Shown piece by piece: positions 14,603 to 23,129 of a stretch of DNA of 32,291 nucleotides; the first letter of the stretch is position 1; the number at the start of each line of letters is the position of its first letter. Source of the DNA: Acidobacteriota bacterium (lineage in GTDB: Bacteria; Acidobacteriota; Vicinamibacteria; Vicinamibacterales; UBA2999); contig JACPCS010000069.1 in NCBI GenBank assembly GCA_016184455.1, positions 1 through 32,291 on the forward strand. The letters are read 5' to 3'. A program made the position numbers and the translations under genes. The notes under the pieces are model-generated. The model was not told the DNA's origin. It did no database searches and saw only the letters and a list, made by a program, of their open reading frames with translations.

Positions 14603-17600
14603 AGCTTTCGGCGGCGCCTCATGGTTGTCGCCGCCGCACTCGTGGCGACCGGGGCGGCGCTCGTGCTGCTGCTGCATGCGCCGCCCGTCCGCCGCGCGGC
14701 GCTGCGATACGCGCTTCCGGCCATCGAGCGCCAGTACGGTCTGCGGCTCGATGCGTCGCGACTCGACTACAACCTCGCGGCGCTGCGGATCGGGCTCGCC
14801 GACGTGCGCCTCTCGGCGCCCCACAGCCCCGACGAGCCGTTCTTCTCGGCCGAGTACGTCTCGGTCACCCTCGCCCGTCGATCGCTCATCGGTCCGCTCG
14901 CGTTCGAGCAGATTGCCGCCGAGAACGCGCGCGTGCTCGTGCGCCGGCGGCCGGATGGATCGACCAATCTGCCGGCCCCGTCCGGCGGGCCGCGCGACGA
15001 GCCTCCGCCGCTGCGCGTCAATCGTCTCGACGTCCCTCAGATCGCGCTCGACCTGCGCGACGAACAGGCCGCGCGCTTTCTCTGGATTCCGTCGCTTGCG
15101 ATCCATCTGACACCCGATGGCGGATCCGTGCGCCTGGCACGTGAGGCCGAGGTGCACACCGAAACGCAGATCACCAGACTCACGCGCCTCGAGGGCGACG
15201 CCGCGTTCGACGGCCGAGCGGTGCGCGTCGCGAACCTCCGGCTCGAGCTCGACGAGCTCGAGGCGCAGCTGGACGGTTCGGTGACGCTGCTGGCGCGCGA
15301 TCCGGCGACCGATCTCACGGTTCGCGGCTCCGGCGATGCCGCGCGCCTGGCACGCTGGGTCATCGTCAACGGGTACCTGCCGCGCGGCGACATCGCGTTC
15401 GAGGCGACGGTCGCCGGCCCATTTGACAATCTCGACACGCGGCTGCGTGCGACGACCGACCGCCTCGCGTGGCGCGGGCTTGCGGCCACCGACCTCGCCG
15501 CGCGCCTGCGCGTGACCACGACCGCCGTGGAGCTCGAGGATCTGCAGCTTGGATTCGAGGGGGGCCGCGTGTCGGCGGCGGCCCTCCTGCCGCTCGATCC
15601 GGAGGCGCCGGGACGAATGAAGGCGTCGTGGACGGCGATCGATGCGGCATCGGCCTCGCGCGCGCTCGCGCCCGACGCATCGCTCCTGCCGTCGGCCACG
15701 GTGTCGGGCGAGCTGGCGCTCGAAGGCGCCGGTGTGGATCCAGCACGATGGTTCGGGACCGTTCGCCTGACCGCGGCGCCAGGACCGAACGCGCGCGGCC
15801 GCCTCGCGCTTGGTGGCGAGGCGGAGCTGCAGCTGCGGAGCGGCGCCTGGCAGCTGGCTGCCCGCCAGCGCGTGGGCGGCGTCGCCCCGGTCACGCTGAC
15901 GCTCCAGAGCAACACGCCTCTCGGGACCGCTCCTGCCGAGGCCGCAATCGGTGGAACCGCGCGGCTGGCGGAGACGGATCTCCCCGCGCTCATGGCCGTC
16001 CTGCGCACGATCGGCCTCGCCGATCTCGACAACGACGCTGTGTCGGCCGGACGGCTCGAGGCCGATGTGCGGCTCGCCGGCGCGCTTGCGAATCCGGCCG
16101 TCGACGGGACGGCATCAATAGAGGAGCTCGCAGGGCCGCAGGTCGAGATCGGCGCGGTTCGAGCCGCGGTGTCGGGCCGCCCCGTCGAACCGAGCATCGC
16201 GTTCACCCTCGACGCGCCGACCGCTGTCGTCGGAGGCCAGACTCTCAACGACGTACGTGCTGCAGGGCAACTCACCGGTGGCGTGCTCGATCTCGAGGAC
16301 ATCTCCGCGCGTCAGCCGGACGGGAGCGGAGTGTTGACCGCCGACGGGGCCTACAGCCTGCGCACGCGACGGTACGTCGTGGCGCTCGACGGCCGCGACT
16401 GGCTGCTCACGTCCACCGACGATCAGCCGGTCTCGGGACGCGTCGCGCTGCGGTTTGCAGGCGAGGGAAGCATCGACGCGCCGCGCGGCCTTGGCGAAAT
16501 CGCCGTCGGCGACGCGGTGTGGGACGGTCATGCGCTTGGAACGATCGAGGCAAGTGTCGCGCTCGAGGGCCGAGCGGCGATGGTGCAAGCCTCGGCGCCC
16601 GAGTTCGCGGCGCGTGCCGACGCGCGTGTGCAGCTGGACGCGCCGTACGCCGCCACGATTGACGCGCGTGCGGAGGGACTATCACTCGCCCGCGTCCTGC
16701 AGGGTCTCGAAACGGCCACGCCGCTCGCGGGCGAGACCACCATCGTGGCCCACGCCGAGCTGCCGCTCGAGGAGTGGCGCAGCGGATCGGCCGCGCTGGA
16801 GGTGACGTCGCTGGACGGGCGCGCCGGAGACCTGCCGATCCGGCTGGCCGAGGCGGCGCGCGTCCGCTACGAGCGCGAGCGCGTCTATGTCGATCGCTTC
16901 GAGGCCGATGCGGGCGAGACCAGGATCTCGGCCGCGGGCGACCTCCAGGTCCGGCTGCCTTCGACTGCGCTCAGGCCAGGAAAGCCGGACACGACGTACG
17001 ATCCAGCCGCGCCGGGGGCGACCGGGATCATTGTGACCGCCACGGGGGACGTCGCAGAGGTGACCCGCGCGGCCGCTGCGACAGGACTCGTCGATGTCCC
17101 CGTCACGGGCGGCGCGGGCCCGGTGGCGCTGCTCGCGCGGGTCACGGGCGCGCTCGAGGCGCCTGTCATCGCCGCCGATCTCGAGGTCGGTCCCGGGTCG
17201 ATCGCGCTCGAACATCTCCCCGAGATTTCGAATCTCCGCGTCCGGGCACACGCCGAAGACGGCTGGATCGAGCTGCGCGAAGGACTCGCGTCCTATCAGA
17301 ACGCCGATCTCTCGGTGACCGGGCGCGCGCCGGTGGCGCTGTTCACGGACGAGGGTTCGTCGGGTTCTGGGAGAGGTGGCGACATCGACGAGCGCGCCTT
17401 CGTCCGCGCCCGCGCCGCCAACCTCACGCCGATGGTGCTCGCGCCGTTTCTCGACCCCGAAACCACACGACACATCGAAGGCTCGATCGATGCCACGCTC
17501 GACGCTGCCGCGTCGGGACTCGAGCTCGCCGCGGTCACGGGCGAGTTCCGCATCGACCGCTTCGATGTCCGTGTCGCGGACCTGCCCGTCACCCAGCGCG

Positions 17601-20600
17601 TGCCCACGCGCATCGTCGCGCGCGACGGCTTCGCGCGCGTCGAGGCGTGGGACTGGGTGGGGCAGGGCGCCACGCTGGGCGTTCGGGGCCAGGTGCGCCT
17701 TGCCGACCGCCAGGCCGCTATTCTCGCCAACGGGGTCGTCGACCTGCGCGTCCTGACGCCATTCGTGCGCGATGCGGGCGTGATGACCGCCGGCCGGCTC
17801 GAGCCGCGCCTGTCGATTACGGGCGCGATCGACGATCCGCGCGTCGACGGCGACGTCATCGTCAGCGACGGCGAGATCCGCGTGGCCGATCCGCGAGTGC
17901 TCGTCTCGGATCTGGCGGCACGCACGATCCTGACGCGAACCACCGCGCGCGTGGCGTCGCTGACCGGCTCGGTCAATGGCGGGGCGCTGAGCGGCAGTGG
18001 GTCGGTCGGGTACACGCCCGAGGGCGACATCGACGCGCAGCTCTCGGCGGGCGTTCGCGGCATGGCGCTCGAATTCCCTCAGGGGCTTCGCAGCGAGCTG
18101 GATGCGGATCTGACGATGGAGTTCTCCGGCGGGTCCGCTGCTCCCATCGATGAGCGGACCCGCCCTACGACGGGGCCCCCATCGCGCCTGCGCGATGGGG
18201 TGTCATACGCTGGAGAGCTGTCCGGCACCGTGACGGTCCTTCGCAGCACGTATCGGGAGCCGATGGCGGTGGTGACGGGGCTCCTTGCCGGGCTCCGCAC
18301 ACAGCGCGTGGCGGCAGCCGCCGAGCCGTCGCCGTTTCTCGACGCGCTGGCGCTCGATGTGCGCGTTGTCACGGACGAGGACGTGATCGTCGACAACAAC
18401 TACGCCCGCATTCAACTCGGGGGCGACCTCCGCGTCATTGGGACCGCCTCCGCACCGGCCATGTCCGGGCGCGCCGAGCTCCGGGAGGGCGGCCAGCTGT
18501 TCGTCGGGCGCAACGTCTACACCGTGAACGTTGGCGCGATCGATTTCGCGAATCCGGTGGCGATCGAGCCACACCTCAACGTGGAGGCAGCCACGCGCGC
18601 CGGCGGCGAAGAGATCGAGGTGACGATCACGGGATCGGCCGAGAGTCCCACGGTGGCCCTCAGCTCGTCGTCGAATCCCGATCTCGGACAGGCGGAGCTC
18701 GCCTCACTGCTCCTGACGGGACGCCGGCTCGAGGATCTCGCTCCGGGCGATGCGGCGTTCGTTGGCACGCAGGTGCTCGGGAACTTCTCGGCCGAGGCGC
18801 TCGGCTTCGCGAGTCGGGCCGTCGGTCTCGACACGCTGCGCCTCGGTGGCGTCGAGGCGGGCACTGTCCGGCGCGATCCGACCGCCGTCGCCACCGAGCT
18901 CGATCCGACGACGAGGCTGACGTTCGGCAAGAGCCTCGGGTCGGATGTAGACGTGACGTTCTCCCAAAGCCTCCGCGACAGCGACGCGCAGACGTGGATC
19001 ATCGACTACCTGCCGAGGCGCGGCCTCGAGCTGCGGCTCGTCTCCGATGACGAGGACCTGCGGTCGTACGGATTCCGGCATGACATCTCGTTCGGTGCTG
19101 CCGCGCGACGGCCGACAGTGGAAGCTGGCGCACGGCAGGCGCGCGAGACGCGGGTCGCCGCAGTGGACGTGGCAGGCGATCTCGCGCTTCCGGAGGCGCG
19201 CGCGCGGGAGGCCCTGCAGCTTGACCCGGGCGACCGCTTCGACTTCGGACGATGGCAGGAGGATCGCGACGCCCTGGAGGGGCTCTACCGCCGGGAGGGC
19301 TATCTCACCGCGCGGGTGGCGGCGCGCCGCATGGGGGCCGCTGATGGCGTGGCGCTGCGGTACGAGATCACTGCCGGTCCGCAGACGCGCATCGAGACGA
19401 CCGGCCTCGATCTCGACACTGCGCTCAGGACACAGCTCGACACGGCGTGGGCGCAGTCGGTCTTCGACGACTTCCTGCTGGACGAGGCAGCGCAGATCAT
19501 CAGGAGCCGACTGGCACGTGAGGGATATCTTCAGCCGATGATCAACGCGCGCATCGCCGAGGCAGATGAAACGAAGACGCTCGTCATCGCGGTCGATCGC
19601 GGCACTCGCAGCACGACGACCACCGTTCGGATCGACGGCGCGGCGCCGGAGCTCGCCCGTGCGATCGAGGCGCATCTGAAGGAGCGGGGACTCGTCGAGC
19701 GCGCCGTATCCGACCCTGGTGCCATCGAGCGTGAGACCACGTCCTATCTGCGCGCGCGCGGATACCTGGGCGCGCGCGTCACGGCGGGCGCATCCCTTTT
19801 CGAGGGCGCAGAGGCGACGCTGCCGCTGACGGTCGACGCCGGTCCGGCGTACGTCATCTCGGGCGTTCGATTCGACTGCGCGCCGACGCTGCCCGACAGC
19901 GAGCTGCGCGAGACCGCGGCGGTGGACATCGGCGCGCCGTACGACCCGACGGTCGTCGAGGCGGCTCGCGACCGTCTGGTCGCGCTCTATCGCCGACAGG
20001 GTTTTGCTGCGGCGGCGGTCGCGGCGCAGCCCATGGTCCAGTCCGAGACGGCGAGCGTCGAGGTCGCGTTCGCCGTCACCGAAGGGCCGCGCCAGGTGCT
20101 CGGCGACGTGGTCGTGACCGGGAACCGCGCGATCGACACCGACGTCATCGTCCGCGCGCTCGGGCTGACGACGGGCGCACCACTGCGTGCTGACGACGTG
20201 CTGCAGGCGCGGACGCGGGTGTTCGGGACCGGCTTGTTCCGGCGCATCGACATCAATTCCGAACCGATCGAGGCGGTGCCGGCCACTGCTCTCACCGCAC
20301 CGAGGCGCCTGCGCGTCGCCGTGGAGGAGTGGCCGGCCGCTCGGCTGCGCTACGGCTTCGTCGTCGCCGAGGAGCGGCCCGAAGACAACCCGAACGGACG
20401 AGAGCTCGTGCCGGGCATTTCCGCCGACCTGACGCGCCGGACGCTGTTCGGCCGCGCCATCGCCGCGGGTACCGCCGTGGGATGGCAGCGGCGCGAGCGT
20501 CGCGGGCGCCTGTTCGCCAACGCGCCCACGTTCATGGGACTGCCCGTCGAGTCTTCGCTGGTTGGCGAACGCTCGCACGAGGAATTCGAAGCCGTGACGC

Positions 20601-21382
20601 TCGTGACCGACCGGACCAGCGTCACGTGGGAGCAGCGGACGCGCGTGGCGAGAAACCTGAGTCTTTCGTACGCGTACACGTTCGAGCGCAACCACACGTT
20701 CGACACGCGGCCGACCGAGACCGGCGGTCTCGTGTTCGATCTGACGATCAACATCGCCCGGCTGAACGCTGCGGCGGCGTGGGACACGCGCGACGATCCC
20801 TCCGACACCTCGCGCGGGCTGCTCGCCTCGTCGAGCTTCGAGCTGGCGCCCGAGGCGGTCGGATCGGACATCCGGTTCGTCCGACAGCTCTGGCAGGGCT
20901 ACTTCTTCCGGCCGTGGCCCAGTGCGGGGTCCCCGTCGCGCACGCCTGCGCGACGGGGTGCCAGTATCGTGTTCGCGTCGGCCGCGAGGGCCGGGGTCGT
21001 CGTGCCGCTGGGGGGACAGGAGCTGATCCCGTCGGAGCGCTTCTTTGCCGGTGGATCGCGAACCGTGCGAGGCGTGGCCGAAGGCGCGCTCGGGCCGCGC
21101 GACTTCTTCGATTCGCCCGCGGGCGGGCGGATGATGATCGTCCTCAATCAGGAGGCGCGCGTGCCGATCTACCGCTGGGTGCGCGGCGTGGCGTTCGTCG
21201 ACGCGGGGAACGTCTTCACCAGCCCGCGCGACGCGAGCCTGCGCGATCTCGTCGGCTCGGTCGGGATTGGGCTTCGGTTGACCACGCCGTTTGCCCTGCT
21301 GCGCGTGGACTACGCCCGCCCGGTCTGGGGAACGGATCAGACGAGCGGGCGGTGGACGTTCGGGATCGGCCAGGCCTTCTGA
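14555..21382 (+). CDS. Single-chain TamB-Omp85 fusion: TamB-like translocator, five POTRA domains, outer-membrane barrel
   Basis: A 2275-residue protein. A basic N-terminus and one membrane helix (about 21-42) anchor it in the inner membrane. Residues about 50-1500 are the AsmA/TamB-like periplasmic part, ending in the TamB C-terminal (DUF490) signature: GGQLFVGRNVYTVN, GAIDFANPVAIEPHLNV, VTITGSAESPTVALSS and LLLTGR. Five POTRA-like units follow at about 1531-1608, 1609-1684, 1685-1763, 1764-1843 and 1844-1927. The last 350 residues are an Omp85 barrel with the substrate-loop motif GGSRTVRGV (about 2166) and a terminal Phe. In known TAM, TamA and TamB are separate and the TamB C-terminus docks on TamA's POTRA; here they are one chain in the same order. 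Five POTRAs recall BamA, not TamA (three). Probable role: outer-membrane protein assembly or lipid transfer. Three repeat-derived inserts are read in frame. The alternative start at 14600 has poor spacing to GAGGG. Confidence 0.93.
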   Translation: MTLREPEGHPEHRRGMSFRRRLMVVAAALVATGAALVLLLHAPPVRRAALRYALPAIERQYGLRLDASRLDYNLAALRIGLADVRLSAPHSPDEPFFSAEYVSVTLARRSLIGPLAFEQIAAENARVLVRRRPDGSTNLPAPSGGPRDEPPPLRVNRLDVPQIALDLRDEQAARFLWIPSLAIHLTPDGGSVRLAREAEVHTETQITRLTRLEGDAAFDGRAVRVANLRLELDELEAQLDGSVTLLARDPATDLTVRGSGDAARLARWVIVNGYLPRGDIAFEATVAGPFDNLDTRLRATTDRLAWRGLAATDLAARLRVTTTAVELEDLQLGFEGGRVSAAALLPLDPEAPGRMKASWTAIDAASASRALAPDASLLPSATVSGELALEGAGVDPARWFGTVRLTAAPGPNARGRLALGGEAELQLRSGAWQLAARQRVGGVAPVTLTLQSNTPLGTAPAEAAIGGTARLAETDLPALMAVLRTIGLADLDNDAVSAGRLEADVRLAGALANPAVDGTASIEELAGPQVEIGAVRAAVSGRPVEPSIAFTLDAPTAVVGGQTLNDVRAAGQLTGGVLDLEDISARQPDGSGVLTADGAYSLRTRRYVVALDGRDWLLTSTDDQPVSGRVALRFAGEGSIDAPRGLGEIAVGDAVWDGHALGTIEASVALEGRAAMVQASAPEFAARADARVQLDAPYAATIDARAEGLSLARVLQGLETATPLAGETTIVAHAELPLEEWRSGSAALEVTSLDGRAGDLPIRLAEAARVRYERERVYVDRFEADAGETRISAAGDLQVRLPSTALRPGKPDTTYDPAAPGATGIIVTATGDVAEVTRAAAATGLVDVPVTGGAGPVALLARVTGALEAPVIAADLEVGPGSIALEHLPEISNLRVRAHAEDGWIELREGLASYQNADLSVTGRAPVALFTDEGSSGSGRGGDIDERAFVRARAANLTPMVLAPFLDPETTRHIEGSIDATLDAAASGLELAAVTGEFRIDRFDVRVADLPVTQRVPTRIVARDGFARVEAWDWVGQGATLGVRGQVRLADRQAAILANGVVDLRVLTPFVRDAGVMTAGRLEPRLSITGAIDDPRVDGDVIVSDGEIRVADPRVLVSDLAARTILTRTTARVASLTGSVNGGALSGSGSVGYTPEGDIDAQLSAGVRGMALEFPQGLRSELDADLTMEFSGGSAAPIDERTRPTTGPPSRLRDGVSYAGELSGTVTVLRSTYREPMAVVTGLLAGLRTQRVAAAAEPSPFLDALALDVRVVTDEDVIVDNNYARIQLGGDLRVIGTASAPAMSGRAELREGGQLFVGRNVYTVNVGAIDFANPVAIEPHLNVEAATRAGGEEIEVTITGSAESPTVALSSSSNPDLGQAELASLLLTGRRLEDLAPGDAAFVGTQVLGNFSAEALGFASRAVGLDTLRLGGVEAGTVRRDPTAVATELDPTTRLTFGKSLGSDVDVTFSQSLRDSDAQTWIIDYLPRRGLELRLVSDDEDLRSYGFRHDISFGAAARRPTVEAGARQARETRVAAVDVAGDLALPEARAREALQLDPGDRFDFGRWQEDRDALEGLYRREGYLTARVAARRMGAADGVALRYEITAGPQTRIETTGLDLDTALRTQLDTAWAQSVFDDFLLDEAAQIIRSRLAREGYLQPMINARIAEADETKTLVIAVDRGTRSTTTTVRIDGAAPELARAIEAHLKERGLVERAVSDPGAIERETTSYLRARGYLGARVTAGASLFEGAEATLPLTVDAGPAYVISGVRFDCAPTLPDSELRETAAVDIGAPYDPTVVEAARDRLVALYRRQGFAAAAVAAQPMVQSETASVEVAFAVTEGPRQVLGDVVVTGNRAIDTDVIVRALGLTTGAPLRADDVLQARTRVFGTGLFRRIDINSEPIEAVPATALTAPRRLRVAVEEWPAARLRYGFVVAEERPEDNPNGRELVPGISADLTRRTLFGRAIAAGTAVGWQRRERRGRLFANAPTFMGLPVESSLVGERSHEEFEAVTLVTDRTSVTWEQRTRVARNLSLSYAYTFERNHTFDTRPTETGGLVFDLTINIARLNAAAAWDTRDDPSDTSRGLLASSSFELAPEAVGSDIRFVRQLWQGYFFRPWPSAGSPSRTPARRGASIVFASAARAGVVVPLGGQELIPSERFFAGGSRTVRGVAEGALGPRDFFDSPAGGRMMIVLNQEARVPIYRWVRGVAFVDAGNVFTSPRDASLRDLVGSVGIGLRLTTPFALLRVDYARPVWGTDQTSGRWTFGIGQAF
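16948..17000 (+). repeat. Half copy of a palindromic element read in frame inside the TamB part
   Basis: 53 bases that match the minus strand of the element at 26089-26190 at 50 positions. It is translated in the same frame there and here, giving RLPSTALRPGKPDTTY at about residues 800-815. Only one arm and part of the centre are present. Confidence 0.85.
18129..18200 (+). repeat. Two adjacent hairpin repeats read in frame inside the TamB part
   Basis: Hairpin 1: GCGGGTCCGCT (18129-18139) with AGCGGACCCGC (18153-18163), followed by CCTACG, the same family as 4052 and 11058. Hairpin 2: CCCCATCGCGC (18177-18187) with GCGCGATGGGG (18190-18200). Both are perfect. They encode GGSAAPIDERTRPTTG and PPSRLRDGV, around residues 1192-1215. 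Confidence 0.85.
20931..20958 (+). repeat. Hairpin repeat read in frame inside the Omp85 barrel
   Basis: CCCCGTCGCGC (20931-20941) and GCGCGACGGGG (20948-20958) pair perfectly. It is a sister of the hairpin at 18177, with one A-to-G change in each arm that keeps pairing. It is translated SPSRTPARRG, about residues 2126-2135, probably an extracellular loop or turn of the barrel. Confidence 0.8.
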
Positions 21383-21385
21383 GCG

Positions 21386-21976
21386 TTACCGTCCGCGGAC
21401 GGTCTTCATGATCTGCAGCACTTCGGGCCGCTCCGGCGCCTCGGGGGCGAGCTTCAGGAACTGCTCGAAGTGAATCGCCATCCGATCGGGCCGGCCGGCG
21501 CGGTAGTGCATCAGGCCGCCGTAGTAGTGCGCGTAGGCGAGCGCGGGATTGAGTTCCGCAGCGCGATCGAACGCGGCGGCCGCAGCCGTCCAGTCCTCGC
21601 GCTTCGCCTGCGCGAGCCCGAGCTGATAGTGCGCGTCGGCCAGCTGCGGTGCGAGCGCCACCGCGCGCCGCGCGGATTCGAGCGCCGGGCCGGTCTGCTC
21701 GTCGAGCACCTGCTGGCCCGAGAGCCCGATGAAGTGCCACGGATCGTCCTCGCCGCGCGTGGCGAGCTGCTCGTAGGCGGCGCGCGCCTCGCCGGTGGCC
21801 CCGAGCTTCTGATGGCTCTGAGCGGCGGTGTAGATGACCGCGGGCGCTGCGGCGTCACCGGCGGTTTCAACAACCTGCTGGAAGCGTCCCGCCTCGAACA
21901 GCCGGCGGACTTCGGCAGCGTCCTGCGCAGAGGCGACGACCGGCATCAAAACAAGGGCAAAAACTAGCGTTCGCAT
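21386..21976 (-). CDS. Secreted tetratricopeptide-repeat (TPR) protein
   Basis: A 196-residue protein with a signal peptide (MRTLVFALVLMPVVASAQ). The rest is TPR-type helix pairs: VIYTAAQSHQKLGATGEARAAYEQLA, ADAHYQLGLAQAKREDW.AAAAAFDRAAELNP and AYAHYYGGLMHYRAGRPDRM.IHFEQFLKLAPEAPE, with the usual Gly/Ala/Pro spacing. Such proteins are periplasmic scaffolds that bind other proteins. The start has AGGAG 5 bases upstream. Its stop lies 3 bases from the convergent TamB/Omp85 stop; a link with outer-membrane assembly is possible but is only neighbourhood inference. Confidence 0.9.
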   Translation of the reverse strand: MRTLVFALVLMPVVASAQDAAEVRRLFEAGRFQQVVETAGDAAAPAVIYTAAQSHQKLGATGEARAAYEQLATRGEDDPWHFIGLSGQQVLDEQTGPALESARRAVALAPQLADAHYQLGLAQAKREDWTAAAAAFDRAAELNPALAYAHYYGGLMHYRAGRPDRMAIHFEQFLKLAPEAPERPEVLQIMKTVRGR

Positions 21977-21993
21977 CGCAACTCCTACGACCT

Positions 21994-22052
21994 GTGGCCT
22001 TTAGCCTCCTGAGGCCTGAGGCCTGAGGCCTTGGGCCTGAGGCCTTCTCGAT
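21994..22052. repeat. Period-7 array, unit GAGGCCT
   Basis: GTGGCCT, TTAGCCT, a 3-base break, then GAGGCCT three times, TGGGCCT, GAGGCCT. The GCCT end of the unit is constant. It fills most of the divergent gap between the TPR gene and the reductase gene, so their promoters must share this space. Confidence 0.85.
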
Positions 22053-22078
22053 TGTACGGCACACGTCTTGCGCTTCTC

Positions 22079-22618
22079 ATGCCAACCGTGACGCCGTTCG
22101 AACGCTACGTAAATCGCAAGGAAGAGCTTGCCGCCGCCGCAACCCTGTCCGGTTTTTACACTGTTGACGATGACACGCCCGGCCGGCGGCTGGTGCCGAT
22201 CGGCAACGAGTGGACGCGCCGGCTGTACGACGGTGAGTTCTACCGCGGTGGCGCAATCAGCCTTGTGTTTATCCAGTCGCGGAACGGCAATACGGTCGCC
22301 GACGACCCCTCGACGCTGGGCGGCGGCGAGACCGACAAGCATTTGGTGTCGCTCGATGCGGCCGTCCGCCACCTGCGCAGGCGCGGCATCCAGGTCATTT
22401 CGACCGTCGGCGGCCGCCAGACCGCCACCGCGCTCCTCCGTGCGGGTCTGGTCAGCGACGTCTACCTCACGACGTCGCCGATCGAGGCCGGGGAGCCGAA
22501 CACACCGTTCTACGAAGGGACGCCGCCGCCGATGACGCGAGTGCTGGCGAAGACGGGCACTGGCGCCGAGGCGGGCGTCCGCTTCGAGCACTTTCTCGTC
22601 GAGGCCCCGCCGGTGTAG
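22079..22618 (+). CDS. RibD C-terminal-domain (dihydrofolate-reductase-fold) reductase
   Basis: A 179-residue protein of the RibD_C family. In riboflavin synthesis this fold reduces the ribosyl side chain of the pyrimidine intermediate with NADPH. The parts seen are SLVFIQSRNGNTVADDPSTLGG (the V-x-DDP substrate turn), a central HLRRRGIQVISTVGG strand-turn that forms the NADPH site, and ATALLRAGLVSDVYLTTSPI, matching the family's L-L-x-A-G-L-V-D-E signature. The deaminase half of RibD is absent, so it may be a stand-alone reductase of unknown substrate. The ATG at 22079 is the first after the 7-bp repeats; it has no clear ribosome-binding site. Twelve bases separate it from the next gene. Confidence 0.82.
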   Translation: MPTVTPFERYVNRKEELAAAATLSGFYTVDDDTPGRRLVPIGNEWTRRLYDGEFYRGGAISLVFIQSRNGNTVADDPSTLGGGETDKHLVSLDAAVRHLRRRGIQVISTVGGRQTATALLRAGLVSDVYLTTSPIEAGEPNTPFYEGTPPPMTRVLAKTGTGAEAGVRFEHFLVEAPPV

Positions 22619-22630
22619 CATCGGCGCCGC

Positions 22631-23122
22631 GTGCTCGCCTCCTTTCTCGTCTGGCTGGAGTCGACGGGGTTCAGCGTGTGGATGAAGGAATCGCCGTCGG
22701 TATTCGCGTTTCCGATGATCCTCGCCGCCCACACGATCGGCCTCGGGCTGCTCGCGGGCATCGACATCGCGCACAAGCTCCGCGTGCTCGGCGTCGCGCC
22801 GCACGTGCCGGAGGCGGAGTTCAACCGCTTTGCCCCGTTCATGTGGGCGGGCCTGTGGGTCAATGTCGCATCCGGTGTGGCGCTGCTTGCGGGCTATCCG
22901 ACCAAGGCGATGACCAACGAGCTGTTCTACGTGAAGCTCGGGTTCGTCGCCGCGGCCGTCGCGCTGGCGCGGATCATCCGCCGGCCCACGCGGCGCGCGC
23001 CGCGAACGCTCGCGGTGCTGTCGATCCTCTGCTGGGTCGGTGCGATTGCGGCTGGGCGGCTGCTGGCATACACGTATCACTACCTGGACGTGGACGATCT
23101 CCTCGCCGGTCGCCGCCGCTGA
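22631..23122 (+). CDS. Four-helix membrane protein, first of a related pair
   Basis: A 163-residue integral membrane protein with about four hydrophobic segments (around 23-45, 68-87, 97-115, 125-143). It opens MLASFLVWLESTGFSVWMKES. IDIAHKLRVLGV and FNRFAPFMWAGLWVNVASGVALL align with VVWDLRLLGVARG and FHRLVPFAVIGFLLNVGSGSMFL of the next gene. It resembles uncharacterised DUF6644/DUF2214-type families; I can assign no function. The start is GTG at 22631, 12 bases after the reductase stop, so the three genes are likely one transcript. Confidence 0.75.
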   Translation: MLASFLVWLESTGFSVWMKESPSVFAFPMILAAHTIGLGLLAGIDIAHKLRVLGVAPHVPEAEFNRFAPFMWAGLWVNVASGVALLAGYPTKAMTNELFYVKLGFVAAAVALARIIRRPTRRAPRTLAVLSILCWVGAIAAGRLLAYTYHYLDVDDLLAGRRR

Positions 23123-23129
23123 GACCGCT

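Noticed and set aside
14246-15157. A minus-strand frame overlapping the YjbQ-like gene and the TamB start, including HPSTVLGMTLRLSKG
   Set aside because: That peptide is the translation of the palindromic repeat at 14555 and not evidence of a gene.
18704-20695. A 663-codon open frame antisense to the TamB/Omp85 gene
   Set aside because: It mirrors the codon structure of the plus-strand gene and shows no recognisable fold.
14555-21382. Two genes, tamB and tamA/bamA, joined by a missed stop codon
   Set aside because: The frame is continuous through the junction near 19100, and no in-frame start with a ribosome-binding site or signal peptide precedes the first POTRA unit.
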